Positions 1 through 6,581 of a stretch of 64,000 nucleotides of DNA are shown one piece after another. Under the pieces are notes generated by a model. The model was given only the letters and a program-made list of their open reading frames with translations. It had not been told where the DNA came from and did not search any database. The position numbers were made by a program, and so were the translations under genes. Positions within the stretch are counted from its first letter, which is position 1. Every line of letters begins with the position of its first letter. Location of the stretch: the NCBI GenBank assembly GCA_045576855.1, contig JAZNHG010000037.1:1-64000 (forward strand), read 5' to 3'. Source of the DNA: Colimorpha sp045576855 (GTDB lineage: Bacteria; Bacteroidota; Bacteroidia; Bacteroidales; P3).

Positions 1-25
1 TCAGAAAGTCCTCAGGACTTTCTGA
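1..25. repeat. 25-bp palindrome inside murL
   Basis: Arms TCAGAAAGTCCT (1-12) and AGGACTTTCTGA (14-25) are perfect inverted copies around one C. It lies in the open murL frame, directly against the heptamer array that starts at 24, and may be the outer border of that insertion. The window edge prevents seeing what lies upstream. Confidence 0.7.
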
Positions 26-1134
26 GAGTGGAGAGTGGAGAGCGGAGAGTGGAGAACCGTGCTACGCAGTCCACTCCCCACACCCCACTCTCCGCTCTCC
101 ACTCACCACTCACCACTCCCCACTCTCCGCTCTCCACTCTCCACTCTCCACTCTCCACTTCCTACCTCGTCCCCATCGGTGGCGGCAAAGATTCGGTGGT
201 CACCCTCGAACTGCTGCGCCGTGCCGGCAAGTCCATCCGCCCGCTCATCATGAACCCCCGCGGAGCCACGCGCGAGTGCGCCCGTGTGGCAGGCTTCCCC
301 CTGGAGGAGGTGCTCGTCATCCGCCGCACGATAGACCCTACGTTGCTGGAGCTGAACAAGCAGGGGTATCTGAACGGCCATACGCCCTTCAGCGCCATGC
401 TGGCATTCTACACCCGCCTGGCCTCCGCCCTGAGCGGCATACCCAACGTAGCCCTCAGCAACGAGAGCTCCGCCAATGAGAGCACCGTGAAAGGCAGCTA
501 CGTCAACCACCAATACAGCAAAAGCCTCGAGTTCGAGGACGACTTCCGGAGGTATGTAGTTGGCAGTTGGCAGTCGGCAGTTGACAGAGAACCCTCCCGC
601 CACCCACTGCCCACTGCCCACTGCCCACTGCCCACTTACAACTACTTCTCCTTCCTGCGGCCGCTTTCGGAGCTGCAGATAGCCATGCTCTTCAGCCGCT
701 TCACGGCCTATCACGACGTTTTCCGCTCGTGCAATGCAGGCAGCAAACAGGACATCTGGTGCGGACACTGCGCCAAATGCCTCTTCGCCTACATCATACT
801 CTCGCCCTTCATCGCCCCCGAACGCCTGAATGCCATATTCGGCAAGCCGATGCTCGACGACCTCGCGCTCGAGCATGAGTTCCGCCAGCTGCTCGGCCTC
901 GAGGACACCAAGCCCTTCGAGTGTGTAGGCACCGTGGGCGAAGTGCGTCAAGCACTGGCCATGACCCTCCACCGCTGGTACACCTCCACACCAATCCCCG
1001 CCCTCCTTAAAGACCTTAAGGACATTCCGGACATTAACGACCCTGACGACCTTCAAGACATCCTCCCCCTAGGCAACCTCACCGCCGAAGAGCGCCAAAT
1101 ACTACAAGCAGCATGTACAGAGAAGAACAACTGA
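1..1134 (+). CDS. murL: UDP-MurNAc-L-Ala-L-Glu epimerase MurL, 5' end outside window
   Basis: The reading frame is open back to base 1, so the gene begins upstream. The protein carries a PP-loop-like GGGKDS motif (about residue 61 counted from base 1) and a cysteine cluster WCGHCAKC near residue 254. MurL enzymes use ATP to epimerise the terminal L-Glu of UDP-MurNAc-L-Ala-L-Glu to D-Glu in the cytoplasm. The assignment rests on the motif and above all on the next gene, a MurD-type ligase overlapping by 22 bp, the pairing known from Xanthomonas murD2-murL. Three repeats interrupt the frame: a heptamer hairpin just before GGGKDS (24-162), a second in the middle (556-645) and a 9-bp series near the C terminus (1006-1059). 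Another PP-loop enzyme is possible. Confidence 0.72.
   Translation, partial: SESPQDFLRVESGERRVENRATQSTPHTPLSALHSPLTTPHSPLSTLHSPLSTSYLVPIGGGKDSVVTLELLRRAGKSIRPLIMNPRGATRECARVAGFPLEEVLVIRRTIDPTLLELNKQGYLNGHTPFSAMLAFYTRLASALSGIPNVALSNESSANESTVKGSYVNHQYSKSLEFEDDFRRYVVGSWQSAVDREPSRHPLPTAHCPLPTYNYFSFLRPLSELQIAMLFSRFTAYHDVFRSCNAGSKQDIWCGHCAKCLFAYIILSPFIAPERLNAIFGKPMLDDLALEHEFRQLLGLEDTKPFECVGTVGEVRQALAMTLHRWYTSTPIPALLKDLKDIPDINDPDDLQDILPLGNLTAEERQILQAACTEKNN
24..162. repeat. Heptamer hairpin element in murL, GAGAGTG / ACTCTCC type
   Basis: About 4.5 units of GAGAGTG-like sequence (24-56), a 16-bp spacer and 12 or more units of the complementary ACTCTCC type (73-162). The arms can pair into a long imperfect hairpin. 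The element is in frame and read as VESGERR then LHSPLST-like repeats. A perfect GGAGAGT heptamer has no stop codon in any of the six frames. Confidence 0.9.
556..645. repeat. Heptamer hairpin element in murL, GCAGTTG / CACTGCC type
   Basis: GTAGTTG and GCAGTTG-like heptamers (556-583) are followed by a spacer and four exact CACTGCC units (605-632). The outermost heptamers, GTAGTTG (556-562) and CAACTAC (639-645), are perfect inverted copies. It adds roughly 30 residues between a conserved-looking FRRYV segment and NYFSFLRPL. Confidence 0.9.
1006..1059 (+). repeat. 9-bp tandem series in murL C-terminal region
   Basis: Six consecutive 9-mers ending in GAC or GGAC, such as CTTAAAGAC and CTTAAGGAC, encode a three-residue pattern LKD-LKD-IPD-IND-PDD-LQD. 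A related 9-mer series occurs in rarA (37370-37407). Confidence 0.75.
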
Positions 1135-2396
1135 AAGCCCTGCTTGCGGGGCACCGCATACTCATTGCCGGCTACGGCCGCGAGGGACAGAGCGCCGAGC
1201 GCCTGGTGCGCAGACTGCTGCCCGACGCACCGCTGACGGTGGCCACACGGGTGGACGCCGGCCGTTGGACGCCGGCAGCAAGCGACGAATGGCGCAGCGA
1301 CTGGCCTTTCGACCTCGTCATCAAGAGCCCCGGCATCCCCAATTTTCAATTCCCGATTCTCCATTTCCAGTTGACGAGCCTTACCGACCTCTTCCTGCAG
1401 GTCTACGGCGACCAGACCATCGGCGTCACAGGCACCAAGGGCAAATCCACCACCGCCAGCCTGATACACCACCTGCTGCCGGGGTCGCTATTGGCGGGCA
1501 ATATAGGCATTCCGCTCTTCGACATACTGGACCAAATCGACGAGCATTCGCTGGTGGTGGCCGAGCTCAGCTGCCATCAGCTGGAGAATATACACCGCGG
1601 CCCCCACATCGGCGTGCTGCTCAACCTCTTCCAGGAGCACCTGGACCACTACGAGAACTATATGGGCTACAAGATGGCCAAGCTGCAAATAGCCCTCAAC
1701 CAGCAGGCTGGCGACCACTTCTTCTACTGCACCGACAACGTGGAGTTGCGCGAGTTGGTTAAGAGTTATGAGTTAAGAGTTAAGAGTGAACCTCATCCGT
1801 ATTCTATTAATATCATTACCGAAGAGGAACACGAGCTGCTGAAGGCTAGCCCCCTGCCGGGCGACCACAACCGTAGCAATGCCCTGGTGGCCTGCCGCGT
1901 GGCCTCGCTCGTCCTACGCCAGCCGCTCTCCACTCTCCACTCTCAACTCTCCACTTTCCAGCCCCTTCACCACCGCATGGAGCGGGTAGGGGAGCGGTGC
2001 GGCATCGCATGGTACGACGACAGCATCTCCACCATCCCCGCAGCCACCATTGCCGCCGTGAGCGCACTGGGCCGTGTGGACACGCTCATACTTGGCGGCT
2101 TCGACCGTGGCATCGACTACGGCCCGCTGGTGGCCTTCCTGAAGGATACGCCTTTGAAGAATGTCGTATTTGTCGGAAAAGCAGGCAGAAGGATTCGCGA
2201 AGAACTTTCAATTTCCAATTTCCAATTTTCAATTTTAACCGAGGACGACTACACCAAGATTGTGCCCTGGTGCGCCGAGCATACGCCGCAGGGTGGGGTG
2301 GTGCTCCTCTCGCCGGCCGCGGCCAGCTACGACGCTTTCCGCAACTTCGAACACCGCGGCGACTTCTTCCGCGAACAGATTGTCAAACTCAAATAA
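1113..2396 (+). CDS. murD2: UDP-N-acetylmuramoyl-L-alanine--L-glutamate ligase (MurD2-type Mur ligase)
   Basis: Cytoplasmic Mur ligase of 427 residues. A Rossmann-like N terminus with GYGREGQ (residues 20-26) precedes the ATP-binding loop GTKGKST (107-113) and the Mur ligase central and C-terminal domains. It would add glutamate to UDP-MurNAc-L-Ala. Translational coupling to murL (22-bp overlap) points to the MurD2 variant, which adds L-Glu for later epimerisation, rather than classical MurD, which adds D-Glu. Four heptamer repeats interrupt the frame at 1340-1374, 1758-1792, 1925-1960 and 2209-2236, probably in surface loops. The Mur ligase fold is certain; the L-Glu preference is inferred from context. 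Confidence 0.82.
   Translation: MYREEQLKALLAGHRILIAGYGREGQSAERLVRRLLPDAPLTVATRVDAGRWTPAASDEWRSDWPFDLVIKSPGIPNFQFPILHFQLTSLTDLFLQVYGDQTIGVTGTKGKSTTASLIHHLLPGSLLAGNIGIPLFDILDQIDEHSLVVAELSCHQLENIHRGPHIGVLLNLFQEHLDHYENYMGYKMAKLQIALNQQAGDHFFYCTDNVELRELVKSYELRVKSEPHPYSINIITEEEHELLKASPLPGDHNRSNALVACRVASLVLRQPLSTLHSQLSTFQPLHHRMERVGERCGIAWYDDSISTIPAATIAAVSALGRVDTLILGGFDRGIDYGPLVAFLKDTPLKNVVFVGKAGRRIREELSISNFQFSILTEDDYTKIVPWCAEHTPQGGVVLLSPAAASYDAFRNFEHRGDFFREQIVKLK
1340..1374 (+). repeat. CAATTTT heptamer repeat in murD2
   Basis: Five degenerate heptamers, starting CAATTTT and CAATTCC, read in frame as NFQFPILHFQ between the N-terminal domain and the P-loop domain. The reverse complement of a perfect array contains TGA in every frame, so only this orientation can be carried inside a gene. 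Confidence 0.85.
1758..1792 (+). repeat. GTTAAGA heptamer repeat in murD2
   Basis: Units GTTAAGA, GTTATGA, GTTAAGA, GTTAAGA and GTGAACC are read as VKSYELRVKSE. The A-to-T change in the second unit removes the TAA stop that a perfect array would create in this frame. Confidence 0.85.
1925..1960 (+). repeat. ACTCTCC heptamer repeat in murD2
   Basis: Five units of the ACTCTCC type, read as PLSTLHSQLSTF, without the opposing arm seen in murL. Confidence 0.88.
2209..2236 (+). repeat. CAATTTC/CAATTTT heptamer repeat in murD2
   Basis: Two CAATTTC and two CAATTTT units in tandem, read as SISNFQFSIL in the C-terminal domain. Confidence 0.88.
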
Positions 2397-2401
2397 TAAG
2401 A

Positions 2402-2525
2402 CTCAATCAGATTGTAAAAGATTTGAAAAGAATCGTTCTCTGCAACCGTTATCCTTTTTTCTTTTACAATCTGCATGAGGGTACAAATGAATATTTCTTT
2501 TAAAATCTTTTACAATCTGATTGAG
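2402..2525. repeat. Inverted-repeat element with CTCAATCAGA termini
   Basis: The 23-bp arms 2402-2424 and 2503-2525 are perfect inverted copies, and part of the arm (CTTTTACAATCTG) recurs at 2461-2473. The element nearly fills the gap between murD2 and the M20 gene. The termini CTCAATCAGA...TCTGATTGAG match those of the element at 30796-30854 although the interiors differ. Confidence 0.85.
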
Positions 2526-2533
2526 AAAACAAT

Positions 2534-3766
2534 ATGGTTGATTATACAGAAATACGCCACCAGTTGCACGAGCATCCGCAGACGGCGGGCGACGAACAGT
2601 ATGCGCACGATACAATCGTGCGCCACCTACAAGGGCTGCATCCCGACAAGGTGTACACCCATGTTGGCGGCTACGGCGTCATCGCCGTGTGGGATGGAAG
2701 AGTGGGTAGTGGGGAGTGTGTAGTGGATAGCACACGTGGTCAAGTGCTATCCACTACACACTATTCACTACCCACTATAGCTTTCCGTGCCGACACCGAC
2801 GCCCTGCCCATAGGCCACCGCTGCGGCCACGACGGCCACACCACCATCCTGCTGCGCCTGGCGGAACTAGTGGATAGTGGGAAGTGTGTAGTGGATAGCA
2901 CTCGGGAACAATCGCTCTCCACTCTCCACTCTCCACTCTCCACTCACAATATCCTCCTGTTGTGGCAACCCGCCGAAGAGACCGGCACCGGTGCGCAGTC
3001 CGTCTTGGAGAGCGGTATCCTGCAGCAGTACAATATAGTACGCTTCTACGGCCTGCACAATCTGCCGGGCTATCCGCTGGGCACGGTGGTGCTATGTCCG
3101 CGCACTTTTGCCGCCGCATCGACGGGTGTCATCTACCATCTCGACGGCCGCGAGACCCACGCCTCGACGCCCGAGCTGGGGCTCAACCCCGGACTGGCGG
3201 TTGCGGAGATTATCAAACGTTTCAACGACTTCAATGGTACGCAGGCTGCCAGCCTGCGGCACAATGAGATAAAAGAATTCTGCCAGAGCACTCTTATCTG
3301 TGTGCACCTGGGCAGCCCCGCCTTCGGCACCTCCGCCGGCCATGCCGAGGTGATGTTCACCCTCCGCGCCTTCACCAACGACGCCATGGAGCAGCTCCTC
3401 GCCGACGCCAACGCCGCCGTCGACGAAATCGCCGCCCGCCACGGCCTCAAGGTCTCCCGCATGCTCCAGGAACCCTTCCATGCTACCGAGAACGACCCCA
3501 ACTGCGTGGAGGAGATAAAGAAAGCCTGCGAAGCACAAACCCCGCAGGATAATTTTCAATTTTCAACTTTCAATTTTCAATTTAAAGACCAGCCTAACCG
3601 CTGGAGCGAGGACTTCGCCGAGTACCTCCTCCGTTACAAGGGCGCCATGTTCGGCATCGGCAGCGGCGAGCACCAACCCGAGCTGCATCATCCCGACTAC
3701 GACTTCCCAGACCGTCTGGTCGAGCCCGCGGCGCAGCTCTTTTTACGACTGGCCATCGGGCAGTGA
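2534..3766 (+). CDS. M20 family metallo-amidohydrolase (aminoacylase/hippurate hydrolase-like)
   Basis: Cytoplasmic di-metal hydrolase of 410 residues, probably removing an acyl group from an N-acylated amino acid. Motifs are HQLHEHPQ near the start, FRADTDALPI, HRCGHDGHT (from residue 95) and QPAEE (145-149), the expected metal and catalytic stretches of M20D peptidases, and a C-terminal GIGSGEHQPELHHPDYDF. The substrate cannot be told. Four unrelated repeats interrupt the frame: heptamer hairpins at 2699-2778 and 2868-2948, a GTQAASLR palindrome at 3236-3260 and a CAATTTT series at 3550-3584. All fall between conserved blocks, so the enzyme is probably active. Confidence 0.85.
   Translation: MVDYTEIRHQLHEHPQTAGDEQYAHDTIVRHLQGLHPDKVYTHVGGYGVIAVWDGRVGSGECVVDSTRGQVLSTTHYSLPTIAFRADTDALPIGHRCGHDGHTTILLRLAELVDSGKCVVDSTREQSLSTLHSPLSTHNILLLWQPAEETGTGAQSVLESGILQQYNIVRFYGLHNLPGYPLGTVVLCPRTFAAASTGVIYHLDGRETHASTPELGLNPGLAVAEIIKRFNDFNGTQAASLRHNEIKEFCQSTLICVHLGSPAFGTSAGHAEVMFTLRAFTNDAMEQLLADANAAVDEIAARHGLKVSRMLQEPFHATENDPNCVEEIKKACEAQTPQDNFQFSTFNFQFKDQPNRWSEDFAEYLLRYKGAMFGIGSGEHQPELHHPDYDFPDRLVEPAAQLFLRLAIGQ
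2699..2778. repeat. Heptamer hairpin element 1 in the M20 gene
   Basis: Heptamers AGAGTGG, GTAGTGG, GGAGTGT, GTAGTGG and ATAGCAC (2699-2733) face GTGCTAT, CCACTAC, ACACTAT, TCACTAC and CCACTAT (2744-2778) across a 10-bp spacer, giving a near-perfect hairpin with 35-bp arms. It sits between VIAVWDG and AFRADTDALP, a turn in M20 enzymes. Confidence 0.92.
2868..2948. repeat. Heptamer hairpin element 2 in the M20 gene
   Basis: TAGTGGA-type heptamers (2868-2902), a spacer, then GCTCTCC and ACTCTCC units (2914-2948). The two arms are of different heptamer families but still largely complementary. It lies between LLRLAEL and ILLLWQPAEE. Confidence 0.9.
3236..3260. repeat. GTQAASLR palindromic element in the M20 gene
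   Basis: Core arms CGCAGGCT and AGCCTGCG around GCC form a perfect 8-bp stem. It is in frame and read as GTQAASLR. Closely similar copies occur in trmH-like 26110 and mpl 29921. Confidence 0.9.
3550..3584 (+). repeat. CAATTTT heptamer repeat in the M20 gene
   Basis: Five units (TAATTTT, CAATTTT, CAACTTT, CAATTTT, CAATTTA) are read as DNFQFSTFNFQF just before the conserved C-terminal segment. Confidence 0.88.
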
Positions 3767-3784
3767 GCGACTGGCTAAAGACTT

Positions 3785-3915
3785 GTCATCCACTACTATA
3801 GTAGGTGTTGGTAAGTCGTTGGTAAGTCGATGGTAAGTCGTTGGTAAGTCGATGATAGGTAGAGAACCTGTGTTTCAGTGCGTTACAACGGCGCTTTTTC
3901 GCCTCGCAACAGGTA
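3785..3915 (+). repeat. 11-bp tandem repeat element with conserved flank, copy 1
   Basis: Four to five units of GTTGGTAAGTC-type 11-mers follow a short palindrome CTACTATAGTAG. Then comes a flank with TTCAGTG, GTTACAA, GGCG, TTTTTCGC and GCAACAGGT. The whole unit matches the reverse complement of 45308-45448, flank included. It lies immediately 3' of the M20 gene in the same orientation. Confidence 0.85.
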
Positions 3916-3925
3916 GCAAAAAAGA

Positions 3926-3950
3926 GGACCCGGCCGATGCCGGGTCCTTT
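3926..3950. terminator. Bidirectional terminator-like hairpin
   Basis: GGACCCGGC (3926-3934) pairs with GCCGGGTCC (3939-3947) over a 4-nt loop. TTTs follow on the plus strand and the A-run at 3918-3923 gives Us on the minus strand. It separates the convergent M20 and lipoprotein genes. Confidence 0.75.
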
Positions 3951-4005
3951 CGTATGGCTTTTTCCCACCCGGCCGCCGCGGCAGCCGGTGGGTGACGGAA
4001 TGCCG

Positions 4006-4683
4006 TTATTTTGTTTTATTGAAGGCGGCGCCGGACTTGACGGTACCGCTGGTGGTGCTGCTGGTGCCCGTGGCGCTGGTGTTGGTGGCGGAGCCGGTCT
4101 TCTTCTCGAGCTTGATATAGTCGGGGAAGGGTACCTGGGCCGTACCGACACTGATAGAGGGCTTCACGCGCAGACCCACTTTCGACGAGATGCCCTCGCT
4201 GGTAAAGCTGCTGGCAAAGGTCTTCAAAGCCTCCACACCCTTCTTCGAGAAGAGGTCGGCCAACTCGGCATTCACACCGAGAGGCACCGTGGTGGTGGCG
4301 CTGGGCTTGATGGTGTAGCTCTTGCTGTTCACGCCGTTGGCCATGTCGGTATTGTCGATAGAGAGAATCCAGTCGAGGGCTGTCATGGCCGCTTTGGTGG
4401 TGGTGGGGTTGGTCACATCGACATTGACGTCCATAGCCAGCGGCACCTTCTTGCTCTGATAGGCGGCCACCAGTTTCAACACATCAGCCGCCGTCAGGTT
4501 GCCCTGCGTGAGATTTTTCACATTGACGCCCGCCACGCTGACATTGGAGACGTTTTTAAGACTGAAATCGCAGTTCACAAGGTTGGCTACACTGGCGAAC
4601 TGGTCGGCAACCTGGGTCAGCATGTCGCACGAACTGAGCAGGATAGAACCTGCAAGGGCTAATACTAAGGTTATCTTTTTCAT
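4006..4683 (-). CDS. Predicted lipoprotein of unknown function
   Basis: The 225-residue protein starts at the ATG at 4683 with a lipoprotein signal peptide ending LLSSC, so it should be anchored in the envelope. The mature part alternates short beta-rich segments such as NVSVAGVNVKNL and ends in a Ser/Thr/Gly-rich tail. The pattern is reminiscent of LEA-2 or immunoglobulin-like lipoproteins, but I do not recognise the family. The longer upstream frame is rejected because a TATCTTTG promoter lies only four bases before this ATG. Confidence 0.75.
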   Translation of the reverse strand: MKKITLVLALAGSILLSSCDMLTQVADQFASVANLVNCDFSLKNVSNVSVAGVNVKNLTQGNLTAADVLKLVAAYQSKKVPLAMDVNVDVTNPTTTKAAMTALDWILSIDNTDMANGVNSKSYTIKPSATTTVPLGVNAELADLFSKKGVEALKTFASSFTSEGISSKVGLRVKPSISVGTAQVPFPDYIKLEKKTGSATNTSATGTSSTTSGTVKSGAAFNKTK

Positions 4684-4687
4684 GCTG

Positions 4688-4695
4688 CAAAGATA
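4688..4695 (-). promoter_or_regulatory. TATCTTTG promoter -7 box, lipoprotein gene
   Basis: On the minus strand TATCTTTG is followed by CAGC and the start codon, and a TTTG lies 20 bases upstream of the box. With the usual Bacteroidota spacing, transcription would start at or next to the ATG, so the mRNA may be leaderless. Confidence 0.65.
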
Positions 4696-4822
4696 TGCAC
4701 TTTTCTGAATATGGCCAAACTTTTTTTTGCCCGCCACCGTCCCAATCCGCACCGCCACGGCCCGGCAGCGGGAAAAAATAAGCTTCAGGCTAAAAATATT
4801 TTCCCACATCGGCCCTTTTTTG

Positions 4823-4830
4823 TATCTTTG
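4823..4830 (+). promoter_or_regulatory. TATCTTTG promoter -7 box, glnS
   Basis: A TATCTTTG box 53 bases before the glnS ATG, in an AT-rich stretch. Confidence 0.7.
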
Positions 4831-4883
4831 CAAAATGATTGTAACTGCACTTGGTGCATAATATTATTATATATCAAATCATT

Positions 4884-6578
4884 ATGGAAGAGAACACCGC
4901 TGTCGGAAGACAACTGAATTTTCTGGAAGAGATTATCGAGCAGGGCCTGAACGAAGGCAAGTACACCAGCATCCAGACCCGTTTCCCGCCCGAACCCAAC
5001 GGCTACCTGCACATCGGCCATGCCAAGTCGATATGCATTAATTTCGGACTGGCACAGAAGTATGGCGGCAAGACCAACCTCCGCTTCGACGACACCAACC
5101 CAGTGAAGGAGGACACCGAATATGTGGACTCCATACAGGAGGACATTCACTGGCTGGGCTTCGACTGGGCCGAGAAGCACTACGCCTCCGACTACTTCGA
5201 GCAGCTCTACGAGTGGGCCGAACTGCTGATACAGAAGGGTATGGCCTATGTCGACGACCAGACGCTGGACCAGATACGCGAAGGCCGCGGCACGGTGACC
5301 ACCCCCGGCACCGACAGCCCCTACCGCAACCGCTCGGTGGAAGAGAACCTGGACCTGTTCCGCCGCATGCGCGCCGGCGAATTCCCCGACGGCAGCAAGG
5401 TGCTCCGCGCCAAAATCAGCATGAGCCACCCCAACATGATGTTCCGCGACCCGATCATGTACCGCATCCTGCATGCCCACCACCACCGCACCGCCGACAA
5501 GTGGTGCATCTACCCGTTGTACGACTACGCCCACCGACAGAGCGACAGCATAGAGCATATCACACACAGTATCTGCACCCTTGAGTTCGACATACACCGT
5601 CCGCTCTACGACTGGTTCATCGAGCAGTTGGGCATCTGGCCGAGCCACCAGTACGAGTTCGCACGCCTCAATATCAACTACACCGTCATGTCCAAGCGCA
5701 AGCTGCTCCAGCTGGTCAAGGAAGGCTACGTCAGCGGCTGGGACGATCCGCGCATGCCCACCATCTGCGGCTTCCGTCGCCGCGGCTACACGCCCGAGAG
5801 CATCAAAGCCTTCTGCGAGCGCATCGGCGTGGCCAAGCGCGACAACATCATCGACTACGGCCTGCTCGAGTTCTCGCTGCGCGAACATCTGAACAAGGTG
5901 GCCCAGCGCCGCATGGCCGTGCTCGACCCGGTGAAGGTCGTCATAGACAACTATCCCGAATGCCAGACCGAGATGCTGACAGCCGTCAACAATCCGGAGT
6001 GCGCCGAAGACGGCACGCGCGAGGTGCCCTTTGGTCGCGAGCTGTGGATCGAGCGCGAGGACTTCATGGAGGTGGCACCCAAGAAGTACTTCCGCATGGC
6101 CATCGGTCAGGAGGTGCGTCTGCGCTACGCCTACTTCGTTACCGCACAGAGTGTTGAGAAGGACGCCGAGGGCAACATCACCTGCATCCACTGCACCTAC
6201 GACCCCGCCACACGCGGTGGCGATGCCCCCGACGGCCGCAAGGTGAAGGGCACCATCCATTGGGTGAACGCCTCCACGGCCATCGACGCCGAGGTGCGCC
6301 TCTTCGACCGCCTCTTCGCCGTCGAGGCACCTGACGATGTGGAAGAAGGCCACACCTTCCTGGAGAACCTCAACCCCAACAGCCTGAAGGTGGTCACCGC
6401 CAAGTGCGAACCCGCCCTGGCCGAGTGGAAAGAGGAAAGCGGCAAGTGGGCGGACGGCATCGTGCGCTACCAGTTCGAGCGCATGGGCTACTTCTGCACC
6501 GACCGCGACAGCACCGATGGCCACCCCGTCTTCAACCGCACCTGCATGCTGAAGGACAGCTGGGCGAAGATAAAATAA
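4884..6578 (+). CDS. glnS: Glutaminyl-tRNA synthetase
   Basis: Class I aminoacyl-tRNA synthetase of 564 residues that charges tRNA-Gln with glutamine in the cytoplasm. The N-terminal PPEPNGYLHIGHAKS carries the HIGH signature (residues 43-46) and VMSKRKL is the KMSKS loop (about 269). The C-terminal half has the two anticodon-binding beta-barrels, with FGRELWIEREDF and DSTDGHPVFNRT. The ATG at 4884 is chosen over the GTG at 4851 because it begins the conserved protein. The length is typical and no repeat interrupts it. Confidence 0.97.
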   Translation: MEENTAVGRQLNFLEEIIEQGLNEGKYTSIQTRFPPEPNGYLHIGHAKSICINFGLAQKYGGKTNLRFDDTNPVKEDTEYVDSIQEDIHWLGFDWAEKHYASDYFEQLYEWAELLIQKGMAYVDDQTLDQIREGRGTVTTPGTDSPYRNRSVEENLDLFRRMRAGEFPDGSKVLRAKISMSHPNMMFRDPIMYRILHAHHHRTADKWCIYPLYDYAHRQSDSIEHITHSICTLEFDIHRPLYDWFIEQLGIWPSHQYEFARLNINYTVMSKRKLLQLVKEGYVSGWDDPRMPTICGFRRRGYTPESIKAFCERIGVAKRDNIIDYGLLEFSLREHLNKVAQRRMAVLDPVKVVIDNYPECQTEMLTAVNNPECAEDGTREVPFGRELWIEREDFMEVAPKKYFRMAIGQEVRLRYAYFVTAQSVEKDAEGNITCIHCTYDPATRGGDAPDGRKVKGTIHWVNASTAIDAEVRLFDRLFAVEAPDDVEEGHTFLENLNPNSLKVVTAKCEPALAEWKEESGKWADGIVRYQFERMGYFCTDRDSTDGHPVFNRTCMLKDSWAKIK

Positions 6579-6581
6579 GCA

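Noticed and set aside
4785..6524. Open frame of 579 codons on the minus strand
   Set aside because: Antisense to glnS, which is unambiguous.
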